A DNA stretch of 38,119 nucleotides from Verrucomicrobiota bacterium (GTDB taxonomy: Bacteria > Verrucomicrobiota > Verrucomicrobiia > Limisphaerales > J093), in contig VHCO01000047.1 of assembly GCA_016871715.1 (NCBI GenBank), positions 1 through 38,119 on the forward strand. Reading direction: 5' to 3'. The notes beneath the pieces are model-generated. The model did not search any database, was not told where the DNA came from, and saw only the letters and a program-made list of their open reading frames with translations. Position numbers and translations under genes: made by a program. This document shows positions 20,599-29,702 of this stretch, piece after piece (positions within the stretch are counted from its first letter, which is position 1; each line of letters starts with the position of its first letter).

Positions 20599-21351
20599 AT
20601 GATGACCGAGAACAGAACCAAGAGAAACTGTGCCCTGCTGGCCGGCCTAACGGTCGCCGCTGGGGGATTGACCCAGGTTGGGGCACAAGAGGCCGCCGAA
20701 GATCCGACCGCATGGAAGAGTTCGGCGGCGTTGGGCACCACCCTCACGCGCGGCAACAGTGAGACGTTGCTGGTCAACGGCAACGTGAACACGGAGAAGA
20801 AGTGGGAGAGCAACGAACTGGGGTTCGGGCTGACGGGGACCTACGGCGAGGACCGAGGCAATGTGAACGCGCAGTCGGTCAGCGGGTTTGGGCAGTACAA
20901 CCGCTTGTTTACCGAGAAGTGGTTTGGCTTCTTCCGCGCCGATGCGCTGCACGACGACATTGCGGACGTGCGGTACCGGGTGACGTTGGCGCCCGGTGTG
21001 GGTTACTATCCGATCAAGACCGACAAGTTCACGCTGGGCTTCGAGGCCGGTCCGGGTTTTGTGTTTGAGGAACTGGGGGGCCAATCGGCGTCGTACATCA
21101 CGTTGCGTTTTGCGGAACGGTTGACCTGGAAGATTAGCGATCGGTCCCGGCTCTGGCAGAGCGTCGAGTATTTGCCCAAGGTGGACGACTTCGGCAGCTA
21201 CGTGCTCAACGCCGAGATCGGCATCGACACGGACATCACCAAGAGTCTGTCGCTGCGGGTGGCGGCGGTGGACACCTATCGCAGCGAACCGGCGCCGGGT
21301 CGCAAGTCGAACGATTTGAAACTCATCGCGGGCATCGCCTACAAGTTCTAG
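20599..21351 (+). CDS. DUF481 outer-membrane protein
   Basis: 250 residues. A signal peptide (about residues 10-30, ending VGAQEA) is followed by WKSSAALGTTLTRGNSETLLV, the typical opening of DUF481 barrels, then repeated amphipathic strands (GFGQYNRLFTEKWFGFFRAD, LAPGVGYYPIKTDKFTLGFE) and a terminal Phe. Members of this salt-induced (YdiY-like) family are outer-membrane barrels of unknown role. The start is either of two adjacent ATGs (20599 or 20602). The stop TAG is shared, in the palindrome CTAG, with the M16 peptidase gene on the other strand. Confidence 0.88.
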   Translation: MMTENRTKRNCALLAGLTVAAGGLTQVGAQEAAEDPTAWKSSAALGTTLTRGNSETLLVNGNVNTEKKWESNELGFGLTGTYGEDRGNVNAQSVSGFGQYNRLFTEKWFGFFRADALHDDIADVRYRVTLAPGVGYYPIKTDKFTLGFEAGPGFVFEELGGQSASYITLRFAERLTWKISDRSRLWQSVEYLPKVDDFGSYVLNAEIGIDTDITKSLSLRVAAVDTYRSEPAPGRKSNDLKLIAGIAYKF

Positions 21352-22649
21352 GCGGCCAGCAGGCGCGCCAGGCCGCGCGTGGATTTCAGGGGGCTGACCA
21401 ACGCCAAGTTGCAGCGCTCCGGGCGGAAGAAATCGCGCGCGGCCCGGTGAATTTCGGCCGGGGCAACGGCGCCGAGTTGGCGGCGGATGGTGTGGGGCGG
21501 GAAGAGGCGCTGGTAGCCCAACCACTGCTCGCCCAGCCACATCATTTGGTTTTCGCTGTTCTCGAGGCTCAAGTCGAGTTGGCCGATGGCGTAGTCTCGG
21601 GCGCGGCGGAACTCCGCGGCGGAGGGTGGCCGCTGAGCTAACCGCGCCAGTTCCTGCCGGATGAGTCCGAGTGCTTGGGGGAGGTGGTCGGTCTCGAGCC
21701 CGGCGGATATGACCAGATCTCCCGTGTCGGCGAAGAAGCTGAGCGCGCTGCTGACGGAGTAGGCCAGGGCGGTTTCTTCGCGCAGGGCCTGAAAGAGGCG
21801 GGAGCTGGTGTTTTCGCCCAGGATGATATTGAGCAAGCGCAAGGCGAACCGCCGCTCGTCATGGCGTGGGCAGGTGCGGATGCCGAGAGCGAGCTGGGTC
21901 TGCTCGGTGGCCTTGGTCTGCAGGCGGACGACGGGGTGTTGCTGGCGGGGGACCGCGGGCTCGAACGGGGGCGGTTGACCGGGGCCGAACTGCCGAGCCA
22001 GTTGTTCGACGGCGCGCTGGACACGGTGCGCTGAGAGGTTACCCGCAACGGCGATCAGGGTATTGCCAGCTCCGTAATGGGTGCGCCGGTAGGCGTGGAG
22101 GTCGGCGCGGGTGAAGGTGTCGATGGATTCCGGCGTGCCGGTCAAGGGCCGGCCGAGGGGGTGGTTGGGCCAGAGGGTGGCGTTGAGGAGTTCCTGGACG
22201 TGGAGGTGGGGTTGGTCCAGGTACATGGCGATCTCTTCCTTAATGACATCGCGTTCCTTCTCGATTTCCGGCGGTGCGAAGGTCGAGTTGAGGTACATAT
22301 CGCCCAAGACATCCAGCAGGACGGGGAAATGGTCTCGACCGGCCTTGGCATAGAAGCAGGTGTGCTCTTCGCTGGTGAAGGCGTTGACATAGCCGCCGAG
22401 GCCTTCGATGGCCTGCGAGAGCTGTAGGGCGGAGCGGCGGCGTGTGCCTTTGAAGAGCAGGTGTTCGAGGAAGTGGGAGATGCCGGTTTGGTGGGCGGGT
22501 TCATGGCGGCCGCCGACACCGACCCAGAAGCCGAGGCTGACGCTGGCCATATGGGGGAGGGGCGCCAGGGCTAGAGTCAGGCCCCCGGGCAACACGCGCA
22601 CCCGATAGGTCTCGGGCGGGAGCCGGGGTTGGCGAGTCTGCGTGGGCAT
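21348..22649 (-). CDS. M16 family zinc metallopeptidase
   Basis: 433 residues, the length of a single-chain (M16B, processing-peptidase-like) member. The inverted zinc motif HFLEH is at residues 59-63. The third ligand is probably E139 in EIEKERDVIKEEI, about 76 residues later as in mitochondrial processing peptidases. The C-terminal half has the family's RLFQALREETALAYSVSS segment. It probably degrades peptides in the cytoplasm or envelope; no signal peptide is visible. It is the last gene of the leuS operon, six bases after the LOG-like gene. Confidence 0.92.
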   Translation of the reverse strand: MPTQTRQPRLPPETYRVRVLPGGLTLALAPLPHMASVSLGFWVGVGGRHEPAHQTGISHFLEHLLFKGTRRRSALQLSQAIEGLGGYVNAFTSEEHTCFYAKAGRDHFPVLLDVLGDMYLNSTFAPPEIEKERDVIKEEIAMYLDQPHLHVQELLNATLWPNHPLGRPLTGTPESIDTFTRADLHAYRRTHYGAGNTLIAVAGNLSAHRVQRAVEQLARQFGPGQPPPFEPAVPRQQHPVVRLQTKATEQTQLALGIRTCPRHDERRFALRLLNIILGENTSSRLFQALREETALAYSVSSALSFFADTGDLVISAGLETDHLPQALGLIRQELARLAQRPPSAAEFRRARDYAIGQLDLSLENSENQMMWLGEQWLGYQRLFPPHTIRRQLGAVAPAEIHRAARDFFRPERCNLALVSPLKSTRGLARLLAA

Positions 22650-22655
22650 GGGCCC

Positions 22656-23336
22656 TCAACCCACGCCCATCGAGAGGCCCGGCGGCGGTCCGATGCGGCG
22701 GAGGTGGTCGAGGATGATCTCGACGGCGTGGGGCACTTCTTCGGTGACGGTGACCAGGTCCCGATCGCCCGGGCTGATGAACCCGCCGGCTTCGAGGGTG
22801 CGATCCATCCAGCGGCGCAAGCCGCTCCAGTACTTCTTGCCAAAGAGGATGAGCGGGTAGCGGGGGATGCGCTGCGTTTGCACCAGGGTCAGCAACTCGA
22901 AGAACTCGTCCAAGGTCCCGTAACCGCCGGGCATGAACACGAAGCCGACGCTGTACTTGACGAAGCACACTTTGCGGGAGAAGAAATAATGGAAATCGAT
23001 GGGGACATTGGCGTAGCGATTGGGCTGCTGCTCGAAGGGCAGCTCGATGTTCAAGCCCACCGATTTCGCCTTAGCTTGGGCGGCGCCTTGGTTGGCGGCC
23101 GCCATAATGCCTGGGCCGCCTCCGGTGATCGTGGCCAGGCCGTGCTGGGCGAGTTGGCGGCTGAGCGCCACCGCCGTCTTGTAGTAGTGGTCCTGGGGTT
23201 TCGTGCGGGCGGAGCCGAACACGGTCACGGCCGAGCCGACCTGAGCCATCGTCTCGAAGGCGGAGACGAACTCGGACATGATGCGGAAGACGCGCCACGG
23301 GTCTTCCTTGATGAATTCCGTTTCACGTTCGTGCAT
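22656..23336 (-). CDS. LOG / TIGR00730-type Rossmann-fold nucleotide-binding protein
   Basis: 226 residues from the ATG at 23336 (the frame continues upstream but into low-complexity sequence). It contains VFGSARTKP near the start of the fold, GLATITGGGPGIMAAANQGA and the hallmark PGGYGTLDEFFE, the lysine-decarboxylase-like/LOG motif. Proteins of this family cleave nucleoside monophosphates to release the base (cytokinin-activating phosphoribohydrolase in plants and bacteria). True lysine decarboxylase activity is not expected. It is 13 bases after the Minf_1886 gene and six before the peptidase gene. Confidence 0.91.
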   Translation of the reverse strand: MHERETEFIKEDPWRVFRIMSEFVSAFETMAQVGSAVTVFGSARTKPQDHYYKTAVALSRQLAQHGLATITGGGPGIMAAANQGAAQAKAKSVGLNIELPFEQQPNRYANVPIDFHYFFSRKVCFVKYSVGFVFMPGGYGTLDEFFELLTLVQTQRIPRYPLILFGKKYWSGLRRWMDRTLEAGGFISPGDRDLVTVTEEVPHAVEIILDHLRRIGPPPGLSMGVG

Positions 23337-23349
23337 GCGGTGAGTCGGT

Positions 23350-23796
23350 TCAGGAGTCTGCGGTGGAGGGGGCGGGGTTCGGATGGGGGCCGGTGGGGGC
23401 AGCGCCTGGGTGGCGGGTGGGGAGGAACGGTTGGCGGAAGGCTTGCTGGAAATCGTACCCACCCTGGAAGTCGGTGCGGCGGTCGTTCTCGGTGGTGCTG
23501 AAGGAGCCGTGTTCAGCGAGTCGGAAGACGATCTCGCCGAAGTCTTCGCAGGCGCGCACGCCCCATTCGTGGAGGAGGAATAGGGCCATGGGGCCGTACT
23601 GGGCGAGGGCATAGGCGCGGATGCCCTTCAAGAGTTCCTGGCCGGAGATATGGCGCAACTGGCCTTTGTTGGCCTTGCTGACGGCTTTCTGGGTGTGTTC
23701 GAGGGCCTCCCGCACGAAGTGGTAAGCGTCCGCCTGGTAGCGGTGGTCGGATCGCAGGATGGCCTCGACGGTCTCGTGAAAGTCTTTGCGTTGCAT
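23350..23796 (-). CDS. Minf_1886 family protein
   Basis: 148 residues. The conserved part, about residues 1-110, includes RYQADAYHFVREALEHT, HISGQELLKGIRAYALAQYG and WGVRACEDFGEIVFRLAEHG. I recognise it as the short conserved family named after Methylacidiphilum infernorum Minf_1886, found in Verrucomicrobia and Planctomycetes. Function unknown. The tail is Pro-rich. Its place in a leuS operon, with gaps of only 3 and 13 bases to its neighbours, suggests constitutive expression. It is the best lineage marker in the window. Confidence 0.88.
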   Translation of the reverse strand: MQRKDFHETVEAILRSDHRYQADAYHFVREALEHTQKAVSKANKGQLRHISGQELLKGIRAYALAQYGPMALFLLHEWGVRACEDFGEIVFRLAEHGSFSTTENDRRTDFQGGYDFQQAFRQPFLPTRHPGAAPTGPHPNPAPSTADS

Positions 23797-23799
23797 GGG

Positions 23800-23952
23800 T
23801 CAGATCCCGGTGGTGGCGGCGGGTGGCGCCGGCGGTAGCGCCGGATGAGCGGTCCGCCACGCCTTGACCGCCCAACCGGTCAAGAGCAACGTCAGAATCA
23901 GGCAGAGCACCTTCTGTTCTTGTTCGGTGAGTTGCACCACGCCCTGAAGCAT
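23800..23952 (-). CDS. Small single-span membrane protein
   Basis: 50 residues starting at the ATG at 23952: LTEQEQKVLCLILTLLLTGW followed by AVKAWR, i.e. a short polar N-terminus, one hydrophobic helix with a positive C-terminal flank, and a Pro/Ala tail. It resembles the N-terminal anchor of helix-hairpin-helix (ComEA-like) proteins but stops before any such domain, so it may be a remnant or a genuine small protein. It fits snugly between leuS (10 bases) and Minf_1886 (3 bases), which supports it being translated. Confidence 0.62.
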   Translation of the reverse strand: MLQGVVQLTEQEQKVLCLILTLLLTGWAVKAWRTAHPALPPAPPAATTGI

Positions 23953-23962
23953 ACGCGGCCGC

Positions 23963-26839
23963 CTACGAAACCGCAATATTGACGAGCTTCCTAGGCACCA
24001 CGATGACTTTGCGGATGGTCTTTCCGGCCAGGAAAGGCTGCGCTTTGGGCGCGGCCAACGCGGCACGCTCGAGGTCCGCGTCGGTCGCCGCCGCCGGCAC
24101 CTGGATCCGGTCGCGCAGCTTGCCGTTGACTTGGACAGGGATCTCGAGGGTGTCTTCGACTAACCGGCTCGGTTCGTAGGCTGGCCACGGAGCATAGGCG
24201 AGGGCGGCGGGGGAGCCGCCGCGCGGGGCGTCGAGTTTGGCCCAGAGTTCCTCGGCCAGGTGCGGTGCGAAGGGGTGCAACAGGACGAGAAACTCGCGCA
24301 GGAGGGATCGAGGTTTGGCGGGCCAGGTCATGGCCTCGTTGGTGAAGATCATCAAGGCCGAGATCGCCGTGTTGAAGCGCAGGGCGTCGAGGTCCTCGGT
24401 CACCTTCTTGATGCAGGCATGCAGCGTCCGGGCTTGCGCGGCCGTGGGTGGAGCGTCGACGATGCCGGGGTTGAGGGCGATGCGCCCCAGGAACTCGGGC
24501 GCCTGCGCCGGTTGTGCGGCGCAGTTCTGCTCGAACTCAGTCTCGCTGGCTTCGTCCACGAACAGTCGCCACACGCGACCGAGGAACCGGTAGACGCCCT
24601 CGACGCCCCGCGTGCTCCACGGCTTCACCATCTCGAGCGGTCCCATGAACATCTCGTACAACCGGAAGGCATCCGCGCCGTATTCCACGAGGATGTCATC
24701 GGGATTGATCACGTTGCCGCGGGACTTGGACATCTTCTGACCATCCTCGCCCAGGATCAGGCCTTGATTGACTAGCTTAAAGAACGGCTCGGCGGTCGAG
24801 ACGAGGCCGAGGTCGAAGAGCACCTTATGCCAGAACCTGGCGTAGAGGAGGTGCAAGACCGCATGCTCGGTTCCCCCCACGTAGAGATCGACGCCGGGCG
24901 TTGGCGCCGGCCGGCCGCCGTGGGTCGGGGGGGTGCCGGGCGGGGGAGCGGGGGTTACGGCGGCTGAGGTTTGGGGCGCAGGCGCGGTGCCCATCCAGTA
25001 CTGTTCGGCGGCCGGGCAGACCAACCGTTCGCGGTTGTCGGGGGCGAGGTAGCGGAGGTAGTACCAACAACTGCCGGCCCACTGGGGCATGGTATTGGTT
25101 TCGCGTTGCGCGCCGTCGGGTTGGCGCACCCACGCGTCCGCGCGGGCGAGGGGCGGTTGGCCGTCCGGGGTTGGTTTGTAGTCGTCCAGGGCGGGCAGCA
25201 GCACGGGGAGTTGGTCTTCCGGCAGGGCTGCATGTTGGCCGTCGATCCAGACGATGGGGAACGGTTCGCCCCAGTACCGTTGGCGGCTGAAGAGCCAGTC
25301 GCGGAGTTTATAGTTGACCGCGGCTCGGCCGAGTTGGCGCGACTCGAGCCAGGCGGTGATGGTGCGTTTGGCCGCGGGGGTTGGCAGACCGGATATGGAG
25401 ACGTGGGGCCCGGTGGAATTGACGGCGAGGCCGTTGCCGACGAAGCCGCGCCAGGGGGTGGCGGGATCGTGGGGTTGGACGACTTGGAGGATGGGCAGGT
25501 GGTATTTCTCGGCGAACTCGAGATCGCGCGTGTCATGTCCCGGCACGGCCATGATGGCGCCGGTGCCATAACTGAGGAGGACGTAGTCGGCGATCCAAAC
25601 CGGGATGGCTTGGCCGTTGACGGGGTTCTGCGCCTGGGCGCCGGTGAACACGCCGGTTTTTTCCTTGGCCAACTCCGTTCGTTCCAAATCACTCTTGCTG
25701 GCGCATTGTTCCCGGTACTGGCGGATGGCCTCGCGCGGTGTGGGGGCGCCGCCGGTCCACTCGCGGGGAGTCCCGGGTGGCCAGTCGGGCGGGATCAAGC
25801 CCTGGGCGAGCCAGGCGTCGAGGAAGGGGTGTTCGGGGGCGAGGACCATGTAGGTGGCGCCGAAGAGGGTATCGGGGCGAGTGGTGAAGACGGGCAAGGC
25901 GAACGCGGGATCCGCCGGGGATGGTGGGCGGTCGACGGCTGGGGCGAGCACGGTGAAGAGCACCTCGGCGCCTTCACTGCGGCCGATCCAGTTTCGCTGC
26001 ATTTCCTTCAGGGACTCACTCCAATCGATGGTATCGAGGTCCTGCAACAGGCGTTCGGCATAGGCGGTGATTCGGAGCATCCATTGGCGCATCGGCTTGC
26101 GCACCACGGGGAAGCCGCCGACCTCGCTTTTGCCGTCGATGACTTCTTCGTTGGCCAGCACGGTGCCCAACTCGGGGCACCAGTTGACGGGCGCTTCGCT
26201 GACGTAGGCCAGGCGGTGTCGGTCGCGGTAAGCGCGCACGTCTGCGTCGGTCTTGAGCTCGGGCGGTTCGGGGAGGGTGCTCAGCGGTTCGGCCCGGCGG
26301 GTGTGGGGATTGAACCAGGCCTGGTAGAGCTGCAGAAAGATCCACTGCGTCCACTTGAAGTAGTTCGGGTCGGTGGTGTCGACCTCGCGCGTCCAGTCAT
26401 AGCTGAAGCCGAGGCTTTTGATCTGGCGCCGGAAATTGGCCACGCTGGCCTCGGTGGTGGTACGGGGATGCTGCCCGGTGCGAACCGCCTGCTGCTCGGC
26501 CGGCAATCCGAAGGCGTCCCACCCCATCGGATGCAGGACATTGAAGCCGCCAGCGCGCCGGTAGCGGGCCAGGATGTCGGTCGCGGTGTAACCTTCCGGG
26601 TGTCCGACGTGGAGTCCCGCCCCGGACGGGTAAGGGAACATGTCGAGGATGTAGTATTTTGGGGGCAACTCGGCGGCGCTGGGTTGTTGGCCTTCCAGCC
26701 CGTGACGCACCGCGAAGGGGTGGCCGGCGGGCAGTCGCTCGCCCGGGTTCCAGGCGCGGAAACTCTGCGCTTGGTCCCAGTACCGTTGCCACTTGGGCTC
26801 GATGAGATGAAACGGGTACTGTCTGCGAGTACTCGACAT
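23963..26839 (-). CDS. leuS: Leucyl-tRNA synthetase
   Basis: 958 residues from the ATG at 26839. It attaches leucine to tRNA-Leu in the cytoplasm. Class I motifs are visible: [12 protein letters not shown] (HIGH-type motif at 77-80) and [11 protein letters not shown] (KMSKS about 702-706). The editing domain lies between them ([20 protein letters not shown], and later [15 protein letters not shown] with its conserved Asp). An unusual 33-residue Pro/Ala/Thr-rich insert, encoded by 24893-24991, splits the normally contiguous [13 protein letters not shown] segment just before KMSKS. The first gene of a five-gene operon. A longer in-frame start at 26878 is not supported. Confidence 0.97.
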   Translation of the reverse strand: MSSTRRQYPFHLIEPKWQRYWDQAQSFRAWNPGERLPAGHPFAVRHGLEGQQPSAAELPPKYYILDMFPYPSGAGLHVGHPEGYTATDILARYRRAGGFNVLHPMGWDAFGLPAEQQAVRTGQHPRTTTEASVANFRRQIKSLGFSYDWTREVDTTDPNYFKWTQWIFLQLYQAWFNPHTRRAEPLSTLPEPPELKTDADVRAYRDRHRLAYVSEAPVNWCPELGTVLANEEVIDGKSEVGGFPVVRKPMRQWMLRITAYAERLLQDLDTIDWSESLKEMQRNWIGRSEGAEVLFTVLAPAVDRPPSPADPAFALPVFTTRPDTLFGATYMVLAPEHPFLDAWLAQGLIPPDWPPGTPREWTGGAPTPREAIRQYREQCASKSDLERTELAKEKTGVFTGAQAQNPVNGQAIPVWIADYVLLSYGTGAIMAVPGHDTRDLEFAEKYHLPILQVVQPHDPATPWRGFVGNGLAVNSTGPHVSISGLPTPAAKRTITAWLESRQLGRAAVNYKLRDWLFSRQRYWGEPFPIVWIDGQHAALPEDQLPVLLPALDDYKPTPDGQPPLARADAWVRQPDGAQRETNTMPQWAGSCWYYLRYLAPDNRERLVCPAAEQYWMGTAPAPQTSAAVTPAPPPGTPPTHGGRPAPTPGVDLYVGGTEHAVLHLLYARFWHKVLFDLGLVSTAEPFFKLVNQGLILGEDGQKMSKSRGNVINPDDILVEYGADAFRLYEMFMGPLEMVKPWSTRGVEGVYRFLGRVWRLFVDEASETEFEQNCAAQPAQAPEFLGRIALNPGIVDAPPTAAQARTLHACIKKVTEDLDALRFNTAISALMIFTNEAMTWPAKPRSLLREFLVLLHPFAPHLAEELWAKLDAPRGGSPAALAYAPWPAYEPSRLVEDTLEIPVQVNGKLRDRIQVPAAATDADLERAALAAPKAQPFLAGKTIRKVIVVPRKLVNIAVS

Positions 26840-27019
26840 AGGGCGCGGATTGTGCGCAAAACCGGCCCAGCCGAGCAACCGCAGAATTGGCCGCGCCTAC
26901 ATGGGTGGGCGAAGGGGCCGAAGGCTCGGGGCCACGCGCTCCGGCCGAGCTGGAGCGGCGACCCCGAGCTTGTGGGATGGCACGTTGCGGCGCGAGACCG
27001 CCCGCGCCGCGGTGGCGGG

Positions 27020-27472
27020 TTACGGCGTGGCGGCGGTGCTGGGGGCGCCTCGCGCGGGTTGGGCGCCGGTGGCGCTTGGGGCGGCATCCGGTTTGGGTCC
27101 GAAACGCACGCGCAAGGCGAGCACCGAACCGTCCGGCTGTTTTTCGACGAGGCCACCGACTTCGTCGCCTGGTTTCCCATCGACTAGGGCGGCTGTCTTA
27201 TCGCCTTTGGTGAACACGGTTTGGGCGTTGGTCTTGAAGACCCGATCTTTCTCTGCGCCTGCGAGGGTGAAGGTCTTGGCGGTGGTGTCCACGGCCTTGA
27301 GCTTGCCTCGGATGGGGTAGCGGTTGGTGGCGCGTTCGGTTTTGGGTTGGTCTGCGGTCTTGGAGGCCGCGGCGGGTTTCATTTTGGTGTCGGCTGCCTG
27401 GGCGGCAGACGCGAACGCCAGAATGGCCAGCGCGAGGCTGACCGGTAGCAGCTTGCGAATGGTGCTGCGCAT
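27020..27472 (-). CDS. Small secreted protein of unknown function
   Basis: 150 residues from the ATG at 27472, which has a strong ribosome site AAGGAG eight bases upstream (27481-27486), unusual for this window. A signal peptide (about residues 1-27, ending AQAAD) is followed by a Lys/Ala/Thr-rich linker. A small beta domain then follows (RYPIRGKLKAVDTTAKTFTL, TVFTKGDKTAALVDGKPGDE), resembling DUF5666/OB-like folds. The tail is Pro/Ala-rich. It is 180 bases upstream of leuS on the same strand; co-transcription is possible but not certain. Confidence 0.78.
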   Translation of the reverse strand: MRSTIRKLLPVSLALAILAFASAAQAADTKMKPAAASKTADQPKTERATNRYPIRGKLKAVDTTAKTFTLAGAEKDRVFKTNAQTVFTKGDKTAALVDGKPGDEVGGLVEKQPDGSVLALRVRFGPKPDAAPSATGAQPARGAPSTAATP

Positions 27473-27741
27473 GGAGACTTCTCCTTCCTTGTACCCAAGC
27501 GACCCTCGGGTTGCGGCCCCAGACAACGCCACGCGGCGTTAGAGATCCGGGGTACAACTGGCTCACTTGGATGGCCAGACTGATAGCACACGGGCCTTGG
27601 TTTTTCAAGTGCGGGCCTGAGATGGGCCCAGCCGAGCTAGGTTCGGCGGTCTTTCCTCTGGACAAAGGCACCCTCCTGCTCGTTGGATAGTTGGCGTGCG
27701 ATCCTGGCGTTGGCCGGGTCCTTACCGGGAGTTTTATTGCT

Positions 27742-28530
27742 ATGTCCATGTCAACGTCTTTGCCTGGCCGATGGGTATTGATTACGGGCGCCTCGAGCGG
27801 GTTCGGTGCCGCGGGCGCACGGGCCTTTGCCGCGGCTGGGGCGCGGCTGCTGTTGGGCGCACGGCGCACCGATCGGCTTGCGGCTGTGGCTGAGCAATGC
27901 CGGCAGGCGGGCGCTCCGGCCGCCCACGCCCACGCCCTGGACGTGGCGCAAACGGCGAGTGTCAACGAGTTCCTGGCTTGGGTGCAGACGTTGACGCCGC
28001 GGTTGGACGTGCTGGTGAACAACGCCGGTGGCGCGCTGGGTTTGGACCCGGTGGCGCAAGGGAAGGACGCGGACTGGGAAGGCATGCTGCAAGTCAACGT
28101 GCTGGGGGTGTTGCGCATGGTCCGAGCGGCGTTGCCGCTGCTGGTCGAGCAGCCGGGCAGCATGATCGTCAACGTGGGGTCTGTCGCGGGTCGAGCGGTG
28201 TATGAAGGAGGCGCCGCTTATTGCGCCGCCAAGGCGGGCGAACTCCAAATCACGCGCACCTTACGGCTCGAGTTGAGCGGGACGGGGGTGCGCGTGGGCA
28301 CGTTGGATCCGGGCATGGCGGAGACGGAGTTCTCGCTGGTGCGCTTCAACGGCGACGCGGCGCGGGCGGCGAAGGTCTACGAGGGGGTCGAGCCGCTCAC
28401 GGCTGAGGATGTTGGCGAGGCGATGGTTTGGATGGCGAGCCGCCCGGCGCATGTCTGCATTGACGAGTTGGTCATCAAGTGCACCGACCAAGCCGCGCTC
28501 CACAAAGTGCATCGGCGCCCGCGCGCGTAG
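27742..28530 (+). CDS. Short-chain dehydrogenase/reductase (YdfG-like)
   Basis: 262 residues from the ATG at 27742. It shows the classical SDR plan: cofactor loop TGASSGFG (15-22), ARRTDR after beta-2 suggesting NADP preference, NNAGG (93-97), N119, and the catalytic S147, Y160 and K164 (YCAAKAG). The sequence after the active site (LRLELSGTGVRVGTLDPGMAETEFSLVRF) resembles YdfG-type NADP-dependent 3-hydroxy-acid/serine dehydrogenases, so a short hydroxy acid or malonic-semialdehyde-type substrate is plausible. It is 269 bases from the divergent secreted-protein gene; no operator is obvious there. Confidence 0.92.
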   Translation: MSMSTSLPGRWVLITGASSGFGAAGARAFAAAGARLLLGARRTDRLAAVAEQCRQAGAPAAHAHALDVAQTASVNEFLAWVQTLTPRLDVLVNNAGGALGLDPVAQGKDADWEGMLQVNVLGVLRMVRAALPLLVEQPGSMIVNVGSVAGRAVYEGGAAYCAAKAGELQITRTLRLELSGTGVRVGTLDPGMAETEFSLVRFNGDAARAAKVYEGVEPLTAEDVGEAMVWMASRPAHVCIDELVIKCTDQAALHKVHRRPRA

Positions 28531-28545
28531 GGCTTTGGCCTTGAA

Positions 28546-29394
28546 GTGAGCGGCCACCGGAGGCACCGTCTTCGAGTGGACGAACCGGCCAACCGAGAGC
28601 TGTTGGGGTGGCGGACGGCGCGGGCTCCCGCGCGGGGTCGAGCGGGCTTCACGCTGATCGAGCTGTTGGTGGTGGTGGCGGTTATCGCGTTGTTGGCGGC
28701 GCTGCTCTTGCCCGCCTTATCCCGTGCCAAGCTGGGCGCGTTGAACGTGCGCTGCAAGAGCAACCTCCGCCAACTGGGCGTCGCCCTCACTCTCTACGCC
28801 GATGAAGCCCAGGCGTATCCTTACGCCTTGGATTGGGAGCCCAAACGGTTCTGGTACGATTCCCTGAGGCCTTACCTGGGCGGAGACAAGGCCGTGTTAG
28901 GGTGTCCGGGTTTCAAGGGCGAGCGGGACGTGGACGCGGTGGTGGGTTGGCTGGCGCCGACGTTTTTCTACTACAAGCCTGGACAGGCCGGCCAACTGAC
29001 GGGGGTCAGCTACGGGTACAACGGTTACGGTCTGCGGACGACGGGGACCATTTACTCGGACAGCACCGAGGTCTTGGGACTAGGGGGGTCCTTGCCGATT
29101 GGGGGCGGCCTGCTGCCAGTCCCGACCAGCCGGGTGAAGAACCCGGCGGACCTGATTGTGATGGCCGACTCGATGTACATCCCGGTCATCAGCCAGAGCA
29201 TCTACTCGTACTTGCTCGCTGTGGGGGATGGCTCGCGGCCGTCGCCCGACCGGCATAACGGCGGCTCGAACATCGCCTTCGGCGACGGGCACTCGGAGAG
29301 TGTTTTGAATCCGAAGCTGACCGAGAACAGCGACCCGGCACGCCGCCGGTGGAACAACGATCACGAGCCCCATTTCGAGATCGAGCTGAAATAG
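28546..29394 (+). CDS. DUF1559-type prepilin with H-X9-DG box
   Basis: 282 residues using a GTG start 15 bases after the dehydrogenase gene. A basic leader ends at G34 and is followed by FTLIELLVVVAVIALLAALLLPAL, with Glu at mature position 5. This is a prepilin cleavage site with an extended hydrophobic helix. SKCKSNLRQLG-like sequence and the C-terminal HNGGSNIAFGDGH (His, nine residues, Asp-Gly) mark the large H-X9-DG/DUF1559 family abundant in Planctomycetes and Verrucomicrobia. These are pseudopilin-like surface proteins of mostly unknown role. It lies at the edge of the defence island. Confidence 0.9.
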   Translation: MSGHRRHRLRVDEPANRELLGWRTARAPARGRAGFTLIELLVVVAVIALLAALLLPALSRAKLGALNVRCKSNLRQLGVALTLYADEAQAYPYALDWEPKRFWYDSLRPYLGGDKAVLGCPGFKGERDVDAVVGWLAPTFFYYKPGQAGQLTGVSYGYNGYGLRTTGTIYSDSTEVLGLGGSLPIGGGLLPVPTSRVKNPADLIVMADSMYIPVISQSIYSYLLAVGDGSRPSPDRHNGGSNIAFGDGHSESVLNPKLTENSDPARRRWNNDHEPHFEIELK

Positions 29395-29702
29395 GCGACG
29401 TGCGGTAGCCCCAGGGTACGGGCATGAATCGAAATGGGGGCGTGGTGGGTGCCGGTCGTCCCGTCGACCGTCACGTGGGGCAGGAGGCGATGCGCCGGTT
29501 GCCGACGCAAGGCGCGCTTTGTCGCGGGTGGGGCTCTGGAAGTCCTGCTCGAAGTAAGGATCGCGGATGGTCGCGCTTGGGCTCCCACGCGTCCGGCGCG
29601 CGGACGACCTCGGCCCTTGTAAATGAGCGAGCAGGTCAGGCGGACACTACTTCTGGAGCCAGGGCCAGGCGCTTACGATCCCGGACTTCCCGGACCTACC
29701 GA
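29395..29702. other. Gap between the prepilin gene and the defence island
   Basis: 308 bases between convergent genes. Short frames exist on both strands, but none has protein-like character or a ribosome site. Nothing related to a Lon protease domain is visible in any frame on the minus strand beyond the BrxL stop, so that domain was not simply lost by a nearby frameshift. No clear terminator or attachment site was seen. Confidence 0.5.

Noticed and set aside
24971-27187. 738-codon open frame on the plus strand opposite leuS
   Set aside because: It mirrors a clear leucyl-tRNA synthetase on the minus strand; high GC keeps antisense frames open, and the translation has no recognisable domains.
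29395-29702. Lost Lon protease domain of BrxL downstream of its stop
   Set aside because: No frame on the minus strand here resembles Lon protease sequence; the short BrxL form is known in its own right.
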